A stretch of 64,000 nt of DNA from positions 14,943,726-15,007,725 of the forward strand of contig OZ024876.1 in assembly GCA_964017185.1 (NCBI GenBank). Direction: 5' to 3'. The notes below the pieces were generated by a model that worked only from the letters and a program-made list of their open reading frames with translations, did not search any database and had not been told where the DNA came from. Made by a program: the position numbers and the translations under genes. Source of the stretch: Rugalucina vietnamica. Taxonomy: Eukaryota; Mollusca; Bivalvia; Lucinida; Lucinidae. This document shows, one piece after another, positions 12,641-23,390 of this stretch. Each line of letters starts with the position of its first letter. The stretch's first letter is position 1.

Positions 12641-13730
12641 GAATGTAGATTCAGAAAAAGGGCATGGCGCTATAGAAAAAGGGCATGGTGCGGCGCCATA
12701 GTGAAAGTGGCTAATGGAAACACTACAATGTTTCATCGTCCCAATCAAGAAAATCATCTTTTCCGTAAGACATTATGACACAAAATGAAATGTGTACGCG
12801 ACTACTTGTACTTTTGTACATTTGTTTTATTTTGGCCTTTCTGTTTCATCATAATTAAAGGGAGTTTTCTTGGATTAACGGACTATTTAAAGTAATTGAA
12901 TTGTGACATTTAAACGATCGTTGTTGCGGCGATGTTAATTCCCAAATAAGACCAATTAGAACTTCAAAGAGTTACGCACTAATGGAAAAACACTCAATCA
13001 AAACATGAATGATGTACATTGTGTCGCATTTTGTCTGCTTAATCTTTATAATAATAATTATTATAATGTTTGCCAAGAGAAGAAATGAAACCCAAACATG
13101 TTTGAAGTAATCAAACTGAAATAATGTAAAAGTAAATTGAGGTATAAACGCGAGCATTAGCGCAGCGGTTTCTTACCACCCGCCACCCACATTTTTAAGC
13201 AACCCTCTCGTGTTTGGTATCAAATTGTAGCAAAAAAAAAAAAAAAAACGACTGCGATGATCTGCGATGCAATTCGTATGTTTATTTCAATTTTCCATAA
13301 TCGTCTGACGATGTAAAAACGAAACAAAATGTTGCAATAAATAGGCTTATCTTTTTTTTTTTTTTCTTATAGCGACCCATTATTATCTGAATCATTGCTT
13401 CATTTACCTGGATTTTGACTCGACAACGCACAGGTAATTTTTCCGATAATGGTATTGTAGTTGCGTCTCCGGTACATATTGCTTCGAGACTTTTATAGCC
13501 ATGGCTTCAACTAGAACCGATAGCATGTAGTGAATATGAAATTGATCGGTTCTTTTTCTAGAACTAAGTGTCGGTCAGCATTTCTTTGTATTAACGATGG
13601 AATTCTAGGTGAAATAATTGATGTGTAAAAACAGCTTATTCTCGCCATCTTGATTTACGCGAGGCTGAAAGTACATTCGGAATGGTGAAGAGACGTTTCG
13701 CTCCATGGAGATTGTACTCATCAGCTGAGT
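11527..13730. other. No gene seen
   Basis: AT-rich. AAAATGGCGGAAA occurs at 11925 and 12104, giving only short ORFs. The A(36) tract is at 12598. Confidence 0.5.
12598..12634 (+). repeat. A(~36) tract
   Basis: Pure A run. Others of 24-42 A at 15692-15715, 20207-20249, 35106-35145, 36510-36545 and 43192-43221. Confidence 0.9.
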
Positions 13731-14261
13731 GCACTGGCCCCTGATCCGTTTGTTAGGGTCCAAGAATCTATTTATGGACATGGTATTTATCCGTCATTAC
13801 GAAAATATGTCACCCACCTGTGTTGTGTTCTGGAAATTATTACTAAGAGGCTGCGCCTGAAGTTGCCACTTAGCCGTCAGTTACACCAAACATCCTTCTC
13901 TATATCAACAGCAAAATGAAGAAAATCCAGTGTCTCGCAACAATATAAAAAATGTTGAAAAAAAATTATCCATTTCGCCATGTTTCAATCTACAGCAGTA
14001 CGAAATGTAAACTTCCGGTTTGTTCGATTTTTCGGTCCGTAGAATTACCAAAACTCACCCGAAACACCGGTAATTACCGGAACACACTCTAGTTTTTGAT
14101 TATTGCCTTTTTATTGGCAACTGTATGTTAGGTGTATCGCCAGTTTATCGCTGGTGTGTGGCAGTATATAGAGAGATCAATATAATTCTTCTAAATAAAA
14201 AAAACGTATAAATTTGCTTATCACAATTTTGAGGATCTAACCAATCTTGCGCACCTATATA

Positions 14262-14765
14262 GACGGGATATTCCCATCGGTGTTTCGTTATACTCCACAC
14301 CGACGGGAACGGCTTACATTGAACAGTTAGTTGAAAGTCAAAAATCAACAAGAACAGCAAAGAAAGGAAATACTGTGTTAAGTTAGGTCTCTTTCAACAT
14401 ATATGACTTGAGAACCGACCATTCCAATGCAACGAATGCTTGGGGTTGTTTATATATGTCATATTTCAAAAAGAAAACACTACACACATATCTATAAATA
14501 GAACACATCAAACTGAAAGTAGAAATAAATAAAGTCGATATTTTCTGTTTCCGTGTAGTTTCAGAATGCATGATTAGTGTCAGCTGTAGATAAATACCTC
14601 TGGTGCATATACATATACATTTCTTTTACAAGCATCGCTAAATAAAGCAACTAGAGTTTGCTTACGTGTTCGACCATAGTTTAAAGGCAACCTAAGCTAA
14701 GCCGTCTAGCGAAAGTGGAACGAGGTACCGAAGTGGAGCGGAGTGAAGGCTAGCCAGCTGATCTA
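14262..14765. mobile_element. 504-bp insertion in left arm, 11-bp TSD
   Basis: GCACCTATATA is duplicated at 14251-14261 and 14766-14776; the right arm (near 17805-17820) holds the uninterrupted site. Its last 70 bp (AACGAGGTACCGAAGTGG ... CCAGCTGATC) recur at 24845, 35745 and 39600, so this is a family member. Confidence 0.78.
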
Positions 14766-15947
14766 GCACCTATATAATATATTGGTAGGATTTAGAATCG
14801 GTCCTCCCGGTTCCATGATGCCCCCAGTAATTGGTATCGTTTCTTTTTGAAGGAACCGGCCCATACATCCAATTTCAATGCAATTCCGTTATATTTTCGT
14901 AACAATAATTCAATCTATTCTTCAATGATCATTTGCCGCAAGAACATTGATTTTTTTTATTCTGATTGAATACTTCGGGTGTCTCGAGTGTTTCCAACTA
15001 TTTAGCAAATACCTATATCCCTTTCGGCGAGGGTTTCCATGAATAACTGCATTATTTACAACGCACAATTACAAATAGAAGTTAAAATCGTCACTAACAC
15101 GTTCTGATGCGTTTTGTACCTCGCTTATTTTACCCAGACAAGTTTTATTTACAAAATCGATAGTTGACGATCGCCGTTATCAATTGCGAAAGTACAAATA
15201 AGTTGTCTGACCAAAAGGATTGAATAATAGAAGAGAGATCGAGGTGTTGACTTCAATAATCACCGACGAAAACGTTGAGCAACTTTGCGCACGTAATACC
15301 TGTCATAAATAGCATACAACCACCTTTGTCACCTCGTTACGGTCTATAGATAATCACCTAGCGAGAAATTGCACATGCTTGTCTTATTCTAACTACTTTT
15401 AGTGCTAATCTTATGAACATATTGGGCGTCATTCACGCTTTGCGAGCAATGAAGACATATAGAAATCACTTAAACTTGACAATTATCACACATGAATAAA
15501 CACGCCATTCAAACAGCCAACACGGTTCATACACACATTATGCTTTTTATTAAAAACATGATATTTCCATTTTTAACTTATATAAGCCTGGTGGTCATTT
15601 TGTGGGACATAGGCAAACAGCATAGCCCCAGATGGACGCCGCCCCATATATGAATTCATATGTGAGACAAGCCATGTTTTTTAATAATAATAAAAAAAAA
15701 AAAAAAAAAAAAAAAATGTGTGTATGAACCGTGTCGGCCCTTTAAATGGCGTGTTTATTCGTGATAATATTGTCAAGTTAAGTAATTTCTAGATGTCTTC
15801 ATTGCTCGCAAAGCGTGAATGACGCTCAATATTTTCATAAGATTAGCACTAAAAGTAGTTAGAATAAGACAAGCATGTGCAATTTCTCGCTAGGGGATTA
15901 TCGATAGACCGTAACGAGATGACAAAGGTGGTTGTATGCTATTTATG

Positions 15948-16618
15948 GAAGCGAGTCAACTCGGCCTGATACCAACTCGGCCAGTGAGTCAACTCGGCCT
16001 CGGGTTAACTCGGCCGGGTCAACTCGGCCTCTTATTTTCTCTATTACAGGAGGGGTATTTTATAAGTACATGGTGCTTTTAGATATGAATAATAATTTTA
16101 TATGTTGATATATTCTGGATACGGACAGAGTAAATATAGGATGGCCTTAATTTTAGTATTACAAACAGATCAACAATCTCCTTATCACTGCTTATTGAGC
16201 AAAGGCAAAATGTCCATAGGGTGTAAACTGCCTATAGGGAAACGAGCTTGCAAATTAATAAGTTTTAATTTTAGGCATTGAATTATATGTGCATTATAGT
16301 AAAGCGTTCACACCTAAAACAGTACCGCAATTAAAAAGAGTGTGGTTACTTTTGGCTACACCCAATTGCAGCGGTAGGCCTTCTGGTATATTCAATGGTA
16401 TGATTAATATATTTTAATTCTCATGTATATTCCCGTGTATATTATGGAGGAGACAGACGAAAATAACTGGTTAAAATGAGAATTATAAATAAGCATTACC
16501 TCATATCTGCTTTTACCATAACTCTATATTTAAATATAAGGCCGACTTGACCCGGCCGAGTTGACCCGGCCGAGCTGACCCTGGCCGACTTGACCCGAGG
16601 CCGAGTTGACCCGGATTC
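15948..16618. mobile_element. 671-bp foldback-type element with GTCAACTCGGCC subrepeats, 9-bp TSD
   Basis: CTATTTATG is duplicated at 15939-15947 and 16619-16627; the left arm has one copy (CATAAATAG near 15311), proving the empty site. Each end is built of 4-5 tandem variants of GTCAACTCGGCC (left) or its complement (right). The middle is AT-rich without ORFs. Confidence 0.85.
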
Positions 16619-16668
16619 CTATTTATGACAGTTTTCATCAGTGATTATTGAAGTCAACACCTCTCTTC

Positions 16669-17357
16669 TATTATTATGCCGCCTTAGATCTGCGGAGACT
16701 GTTACGGCTAGTTTACCCCTTGCACTTGGTTTGACGAATAAAGACGAGAGGTGGATAAACTTCAACTTTAATTCTATCAGTCGTATGTGCAAATCAGATG
16801 ATGATATAAGCTGATGAGTGAGGTAAAGACTGAAAATACAGCAAATAAGAAAATACAGGTTTACAACAAAAATGACAGACATGACTATCAAACGGACTGA
16901 GCGACTGCAAAACTTACTTAGAAAGATTGCCAGAAAGTAATCATAAAATAATTCTACAATACCTAAATTGTAGACAGAAATACTGGAAAAACGTTTATAA
17001 CAACTTTCATGAGGTACGAAACATCTAGAGGCGAAAACTGTTTTAGGTACGAATCAGAAAAACATCGAAAAATACCTTAAATTTTGTAAAAATGATATGT
17101 CAATAGCATACAATAATGGATGGAACACTACAGAATTACAGTACTTACATCTAGGTGGATATACAAAGGATTTTAGACCAGAAAACAGCTTCAAAAATGA
17201 GTTGATAACTTTGACAACTTTGGCGCGTGCAAAGAAGGAAACAAGTATAACGACAACCCGAAAACTAAGTTTTGATAACTGGCGGACTCGCACACCCGGT
17301 ACAAAATAGGACAACTCGCTCTGACATACAAACTCACAAACTCGTGACACCACAATT
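16669..17357. mobile_element. ~690-bp right-arm-specific segment
   Basis: Absent from the left arm at about 15225; bordered by ATTATT on both sides. No terminal repeats or known coding sequence; either an insertion here or a deletion in the left arm. Confidence 0.55.
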
Positions 17358-18751
17358 ATTAAATCCTTTTGGTCAGACAACGCATTTGTACTTTCGCAAT
17401 TAATAACGCCGATCGTCAACTATCGATTTTGTAAATAAAACTTGGTCTGGGTAAAAATAAGCGAGGTACAAAACGCATCAGAACGTGTTAGTGACGATTT
17501 TAACTTCTATTTGTAATTGTGCGTTGTAAATAATGCAGTTATTCATGGAAACCCTCACCGAAAGGGATATAGGTATTTGCTAAATAGTTGGAAACACTCG
17601 AGACACCCGAAGTATTCAATCAGAATAAACAAAAATAAATGTTCTTGCGGCAAATGATCATTGAAGAATAGATTGAATTGTTTTACGAAAATATAACGGA
17701 ATTGCATTGAAATCGGATGTATGGACCGGTTCCTTAAAAAAGAAACGATACCAATTACAGGGGGCATCATGGAACCGGGAGGACCGATTCTAAATCCTAC
17801 CAATATATATAGGTGCGCAAGATTGGTTAGACCCTCAAAATTGTGATAAGCAAATTTATACGTTTTTTTTATTTATTTAGAAGAATTATTTTGATCTCTC
17901 TATATACTGCCACACACCAGCGATACACTGGCGATACGCCTAACATACAGTTGCCAATAAAAAGGCAATAATCAAAAACTAGAGTGTGTTCCGGTAATTA
18001 CCGGTGTTTCGGGTGTGTTTTGGTAATTCTACGGACCGAAAAATCGAACAAACCGGAAGTTTACATTTCGTACCGCTGTAGATTGAAACATGGCGAAATG
18101 GATAATTTTTTTCAACATTTTTTATATTGTTGCGAGACACTGGATTTTTTTCATTTTGCTGTTGATATAGAGAAGGATGTTTGGTGTAACTGACGGCTAA
18201 GTGGCAACTTCAGGCGCAGCCTCTTAGTAATAATTTCCAGAACACAACACAGGTGGGTGACATATTTTCGTAATGACGGATAAATACCATGTCCATAAAT
18301 AGATTCTTGGACCCTAACAAACGGATCAGGGGCCAGTGGCTGAGTGTGTGTCTAACAGTTGATTATGAAACACCCGTGAAAATGTCATCAGATTTCATAT
18401 CGAAACTACGCATCAAACACAAACAAAAATGACATGTCAATTTTACCATAAATTTGTTTACTGTTCTTGGTTTAACATTTCGTATCATTTTGATTTAATG
18501 TGTTTTTTGACAAATATATCTACACGTGAGTTGTCAGTTGTTATCCTTCAAGCCGATGGTTTACTTGTTTGGTGAATTGCGCGATAAGCCGTTCGCCAAA
18601 TTCTTGTTGGTAAATTCCTCCTCCACCAGGAGAACCACGCCGATGGGTATAACTTGTGAATCAATAATTTTGAGACTTAATATTTGCACCCCACCGAATT
18701 CAGACTCAAGATTACTGTTCTTACTTTTAAATGTTTCCCCCTATCTACCAA

Positions 18752-19005
18752 GGAAGCGCGGTAGTTCAGTGGTTAGCGCACTGGCCTCTGGTGCTAGAGA
18801 TCCCGGGTTCGATCCCCGCCGGCTGGTGTCCGAACACGCTTCCCTTCGTGCCATTTGCAGGGATGACATGAACACAGTGCGCCGTCCCTACACAGGTTCT
18901 ATCCTCATGCATGTAGGCTCATCCTGCAAACCGGAGTGTACAATGTACGCCTCAAATTGATGGATGGGTGTAACACGAAAACAATTAAAGCCAAATAAAA
19001 TCAGC
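18752..19005 (+). repeat. tRNA-derived SINE
   Basis: A box CGGTAGTTCAGTGGTTAGCG, B box CCGGGTTCGATCCCCGCC, then a body ending ATTAAAGCCAAATAAAA. Confidence 0.8.
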
Positions 19006-19009
19006 GAAA

Positions 19010-20206
19010 TAGATAACGATGCGTACTGTGTATGTACGGACGATTTTTCGCACTGTACACATAAAAGTTCCGACCTGTGTGTACCATGTACGCATTCAAA
19101 ATCAGCGGTACGCAAACAGTTTTCGGTTTTGCGTACTCGGATAACTACTTTTTTTAAAATTGTCACAAAACGACAAGTTTTGTTTGGCTGCTCTGTAAAC
19201 AATCGAAAAGTAGTTACTATATTTATGCAGTGATCTATCATATAAATCTACTGTCCCTGATTTATGTAGCTTTTATTCGTTCCATATTATATATCATGCA
19301 ATATATTACGTATCTTCAGTAGTTATTCCATATACTTGATCTCCGTCCAGTGCCTCGGCCAGACAAATTGTTAACCAAAGGGTTATTCAGGAAGTTTAAT
19401 AGTAGTGTGTCACTGGTTTATACAATAAGCATTTTGCACCGGTTTCTGGTCATTGTTTTCAATGTAAAACTTGATATATTCCATATTCTACAGTCAACCC
19501 AGTTTATCATTTTTTCTCTCTTATTATTTTTGCATGGGAAAACAATACGCATGATATGATTTAACATGCAGCTGCTTAAATGATAGAATAACATGTACTT
19601 ACAGGATTATCAACCAGTTTACTTGAATTTTCATACTTGAATAAATGGTCTTATAAATGGTACACATATCTATAAGATTGATTTTCTTAAAACTGAAATG
19701 TCAGCCCTCTATATGTTTCAGTCAACCCTCGATCCTTCTTCTGTAATTGTGCGTACACTTATTATAAACAGTGTCCGACTCGGTCGAAATCCCCAAAAAC
19801 ACGGTTTCTTCTTCCACGGTGTCGCTCAGATTTCGTTGAGTGAACGTCACTTTTACCTGTGAACCATGAAAGAAGGCGGGAACAGGTACATCTATTATCT
19901 TCCATATTTTTAATATTTTCCTCTCAATTTTTTTTTTTATCTTATTTATTTTTAATTAGCCTACGAGTATTTATTACAGAATGTCCATGTTGACAGGCAG
20001 TGCGACTTTACAAAGTTTTCACACAAAATTCAGAATAGTTTACTGGTGAAACGTCAAACTGAAAATACCACACCAGGGGAATGGGGCATAGACCGGAGGG
20101 GATTAGTCCCGAGCTCTCACAAGAGAAGTATGTTAGACACACATTCATCTGACATTTCAGAAGAGGAGATCAGAGAATAAGGAAGTTCATTCCATTCTTT
20201 AATAGG

Positions 20207-20250
<44 letters not shown>

Positions 20251-20330
20251 ATGTTTCAAAATTATCCTTGAAATATTAGAAAATTCGCTCGCTGGCTTTC
20301 TGACAAATTGTTAAGTCCCTACAGTTAATT
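19010..20330. other. No gene seen
   Basis: ORFs at 18964-19233 and 19350-19559 have no recognisable features; ends in the A(42) tract. Confidence 0.5.
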
Positions 20331-20336
20331 TTTAGC

Positions 20337-21445
20337 TCACCTGAGCCAAAGGCTCACAGGTGATCTTATAGGATAGGCAGGCACCCGGCGTCCGTCCGTC
20401 GTTCACCATGTTCAAAGATCTTCTCTGAAACCGCTCGACCAGTTAAAGCCAAATTTTATATGAAGCATCAATAGGAAGTGGGAACGAATGTATATATCAA
20501 TAATTTTGGTCACATGACCAAATTGGCCGCAATGGCCATATATGGTAAAACCCTTCAAAAATCTTCTTCTCCGGAACTGGCGGACCGGTTTCAACGAAAC
20601 TTGGCATGAAGCATCAATGACGCAAGTACTATAATGTATGTATAAATCATGACCCTGTGATGATCTTGACCTATTGTACGACACGGTCAACATAGGTCGC
20701 CTATGCATTTGAATGGGAAAAAAACTCTTAAGATGACATTTAAAGGGAAAATCTTGCAGGAAATGGACAGTAGGACTGAATATCAATGATTCTGAAAAAA
20801 AAAATGGACCCCAGGGGCTCATCTGCCCTCATCCCGGGGCAATAAACATGTATATTACCATAATATTCAAACATCTTCTCCTCTGAAACCACTTGGCCAA
20901 TCAAAGCCATTTTTTATGAATCATTTATAGGAAGAGGGAACCAATGTGTATATAAATAATCCAGGTCTCATGACCAAGATGGTAGCCATGCCCACATATG
21001 GTAAAAACCCTACAAAAATCCCCTGAACCGGTGGACCGATTTAATCGAAACTTGGCATGAAGCATCGATGATTCAAGTACTACAATGTGTATATAACTCA
21101 TGACCCTGCGATAACCTTGACCTACGGCAAGGTCAACATAAGTCGCCTATGCATTTGAATGGAGAAAATTGTTGAAATGCCATTTAAAGGGAAATTTTTT
21201 TGCAGGAAATGGGCGGTAGGACTGAATACTAGTATGAATGATTCTGAAAAATTTGGACCCCAGGGGCTCATCTGCTCCCAACCCTGGGCAATATACTTGT
21301 ATATTACCGTAATATTCAAACTGTTTCTTCTCTGAAACTACTTGGCGCCCTTTCGACTATCTGTTAGTATTCAAGGTTAAGGCAATTTTGGCCAAAGGTC
21401 GTCAAAGGTTGAAAAGTTTTCAAAGGCCAAATCTCAGGTGAGCGT
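20337..21445 (+). repeat. GCTCACCTGAGC-ended repeat, two ~470-bp internal units
   Basis: Starts AGCTCACCTGAGCC and ends CTCAGGTGAGC. Inside, a ~470-bp unit (CTTCTCTGAAACCGCT..., CTTGGCATGAAGCATC...) is repeated at about 20400 and 20870. Weak ORFs across it are translations of the repeat. This repeat class is abundant in bivalves. Confidence 0.75.
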
Positions 21446-21472
21446 TCTCAGGACCACGTGTCCTCTGGTTTT

Positions 21473-21690
21473 TAGCGTCCCAATCAACAGCTGGACGTTG
21501 CCTCCATTTTATGGGATTTTTTTCCACCCAAAAAGTGCTTCAAATACACTAAGCCGGCTTGATGGTTTGACTTGAACCACTTTTTACTGTGCAGGCTCAG
21601 AGCTGAGCGGTTAACCAGTAATCAGATGTTAGCATACGTAGAAGCTTGGCCTAGAGACACAAGCAGCCCATCTATTTCTTTAGGTCCCAA
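21473..21690 (-). repeat. Interspersed repeat D, minus copy
   Basis: TAGCGTCCCAATCAACAGCT at the start; GGTTAACCAGTAATCAGATG matches the reverse of 2060-2080. Confidence 0.65.
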
Positions 21691-22225
21691 TGGGTGGGGG
21701 TCCTACAGTTCATTTGAATTAGCTGTTAACAATTATGCTGTATACTTAACACAATAGTCTGCCTTTACGCAGAGGCAACATGTTTTCCGCGCAACACATA
21801 GGAAATCAGAATATGGCTTATTTTAGCGGTACGTGTTAAATTTGATTGCTTTAAATAAGATTCTGATTCTGTTTATCAGCATGAAAAAGAAACATGCCTC
21901 ACAGATCAATGCAACTATTGTACTCCTTGCTTAGATCATAATTATTAAAATAAAGGGGTGCTCACACCACAGCGTATAGCGCCAACGGATGCCGACGTAC
22001 GAGATATTTTGTCCATTGGTATACAAATGCATAAGGTGACATTATACAAACATGCATAGAGATAGCTATTTTTAAAACACCATCAAAGAAATACCAAAGT
22101 TTTATGGTTATTTATTTAATTTTTTAAAAGAGTTTTTCGCGGCCACGGTCTTTCTGTTGGTGTCAAAAACATTACCTCTGTCATAAGAAAAGGTATTCAA
22201 GTTATGCCAACATATTATCATTACA

Positions 22226-22735
22226 TGAAATTTAGAGCCACACGATATTAACATGCGTATATTAATGAAGAAAAGAAAAACAACAAAACAACAACGTGTA
22301 ACTGAAATAAGCCCGAAATGAGCATCTGAACTCAGCCGGAATCGAGCATTATTGAAAATGATCGTACGCGTATGAAAATGTGACGAGTCTACAAAATATA
22401 GTGCGCCATTATTTCTTTCGTACGGATATCTTGCCGAATTAATGTAATAATAGCGTCTATTGCATAAATACCCGTTTCACACGATATTAACAGACGTGTA
22501 TCAATGAGGCAATTCACGTGCGCACGTGCTGTTAATACACTGCCGCGGCATTTATTTATGCTCGTTGCCGGGTGCCAAGCAAAGCACGTGCCAATGATGA
22601 GTAACTGAACCCCGCCCGGACCGAGCATAAGAATGAAAATTTTACGTGTATGAGAATGTGACGAGGCTGTAAAATATAGTGCGCCATTATTTCGTTCGAT
22701 TGTGAAGCCTTTATGCAATAATAGCGACCAGAATG
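22226..22735 (+). repeat. Tandem duplication, ~255-bp period
   Basis: CACACGATATTAACA.GCGT and AATATAGTGCGCCATTATTT each occur twice in the same order. Confidence 0.75.
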
Positions 22736-22754
22736 ATTTTTTCATTTATCAGCA

Positions 22755-23010
22755 TTCGCTAGGTCCCTCGGGAAGTGTTGAAAACCTCTGGCTACGCCCT
22801 CGGTTTTCATCATTCCCCTCGGGGCATGGCGAATGTTAATGAATGGAAAATCATGTTTGATCCCTATATTGAGCATAATTTTGTCATTCATTTAGATTCC
22901 CTCGGGTAGCATTGAAAACATCGGGGAAGTTCGACCTCAGTTATCAGCACCCCGCCCCTCACCTCGGGACCTAGCGAATATTAGTGAATGGAAAATCATG
23001 TTGGATCCCT
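22755..23010 (+). repeat. Two-copy repeat upstream of temptin-like gene
   Basis: TGAATGGAAAATCATGTT.GATCCCT and CCCTCGGG segments occur twice (about 22835 and 22988). Confidence 0.6.
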
Positions 23011-23110
23011 CTGTTGCAATTAATATTGTTATGATGCATCTATCAGTCATTGACCCAAAAAGCTTAAAAATCTTATCGACTCCGCATGACTTCGCTTATC
23101 AGTCTAAAGA

Positions 23111-23118
23111 ATATATAT
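23111..23118 (+). promoter_or_regulatory. TATA-like box of temptin-like gene
   Basis: ATATATAT 75 bp before the chosen ATG, in a spot consistent with a start site near 23140. AT-rich surroundings keep this tentative. Confidence 0.35.
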
Positions 23119-23192
23119 GTCAACGAATATAGGCAATCTAGACTACTGTGGAAGTGTCTATCGCGCAATCAGGACATCTGAAGACAACGACG

Positions 23193-23390
23193 ATGTGGTT
23201 CGCTCTAATTGTGATCTGCTTTGTATCAATGGCAAACGCTTACCAAAGGTACCAAGATCTTATTCCTAATGGACACAACGTTCCAAACCCGTGTTCCGGA
23301 GCACAAGATCCAACGTGGCATGCAGTTGGACATATGGACCCTAACAATCACGGTTGGCACCATCAGAGTAGCAAAAACGCTTTTGGACAG
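23193..23390 (+). CDS. Temptin-like gene, exon 1
   Basis: 66 codons from ATG to GGACAG|GTGAAT, phase 0. Holds the signal peptide and the PNGHNVPNPCSG and HAVGHMDP motifs. Confidence 0.88.

Larger units (their letters stand above)
13732..18338. repeat. Large inverted duplication (two ~1.28-kb arms, 175-bp centre)
   Basis: Left arm 13732-15539 and right arm 15715-18338 are reverse complements from CACTGGCCCCTGATCCG to GAACCGTG.TGG at the centre, with scattered substitutions. Once three arm-specific insertions are removed both arms are close to 1.28 kb. The centre (15540-15714) holds a palindromic repeat half and an A tract. No gene is seen in either arm. Confidence 0.88.

Noticed and set aside
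18526-18960. 144-codon ORF
   Set aside because: Its second half is translation of a tRNA-derived SINE; the first half matches nothing known.
20412-20822. 136-codon minus-strand ORF
   Set aside because: Lies inside a GCTCACCTGAGC-type repeat; related ORFs recur with frameshifts at 21122-21319, 61314-61751 and 62022-62288.
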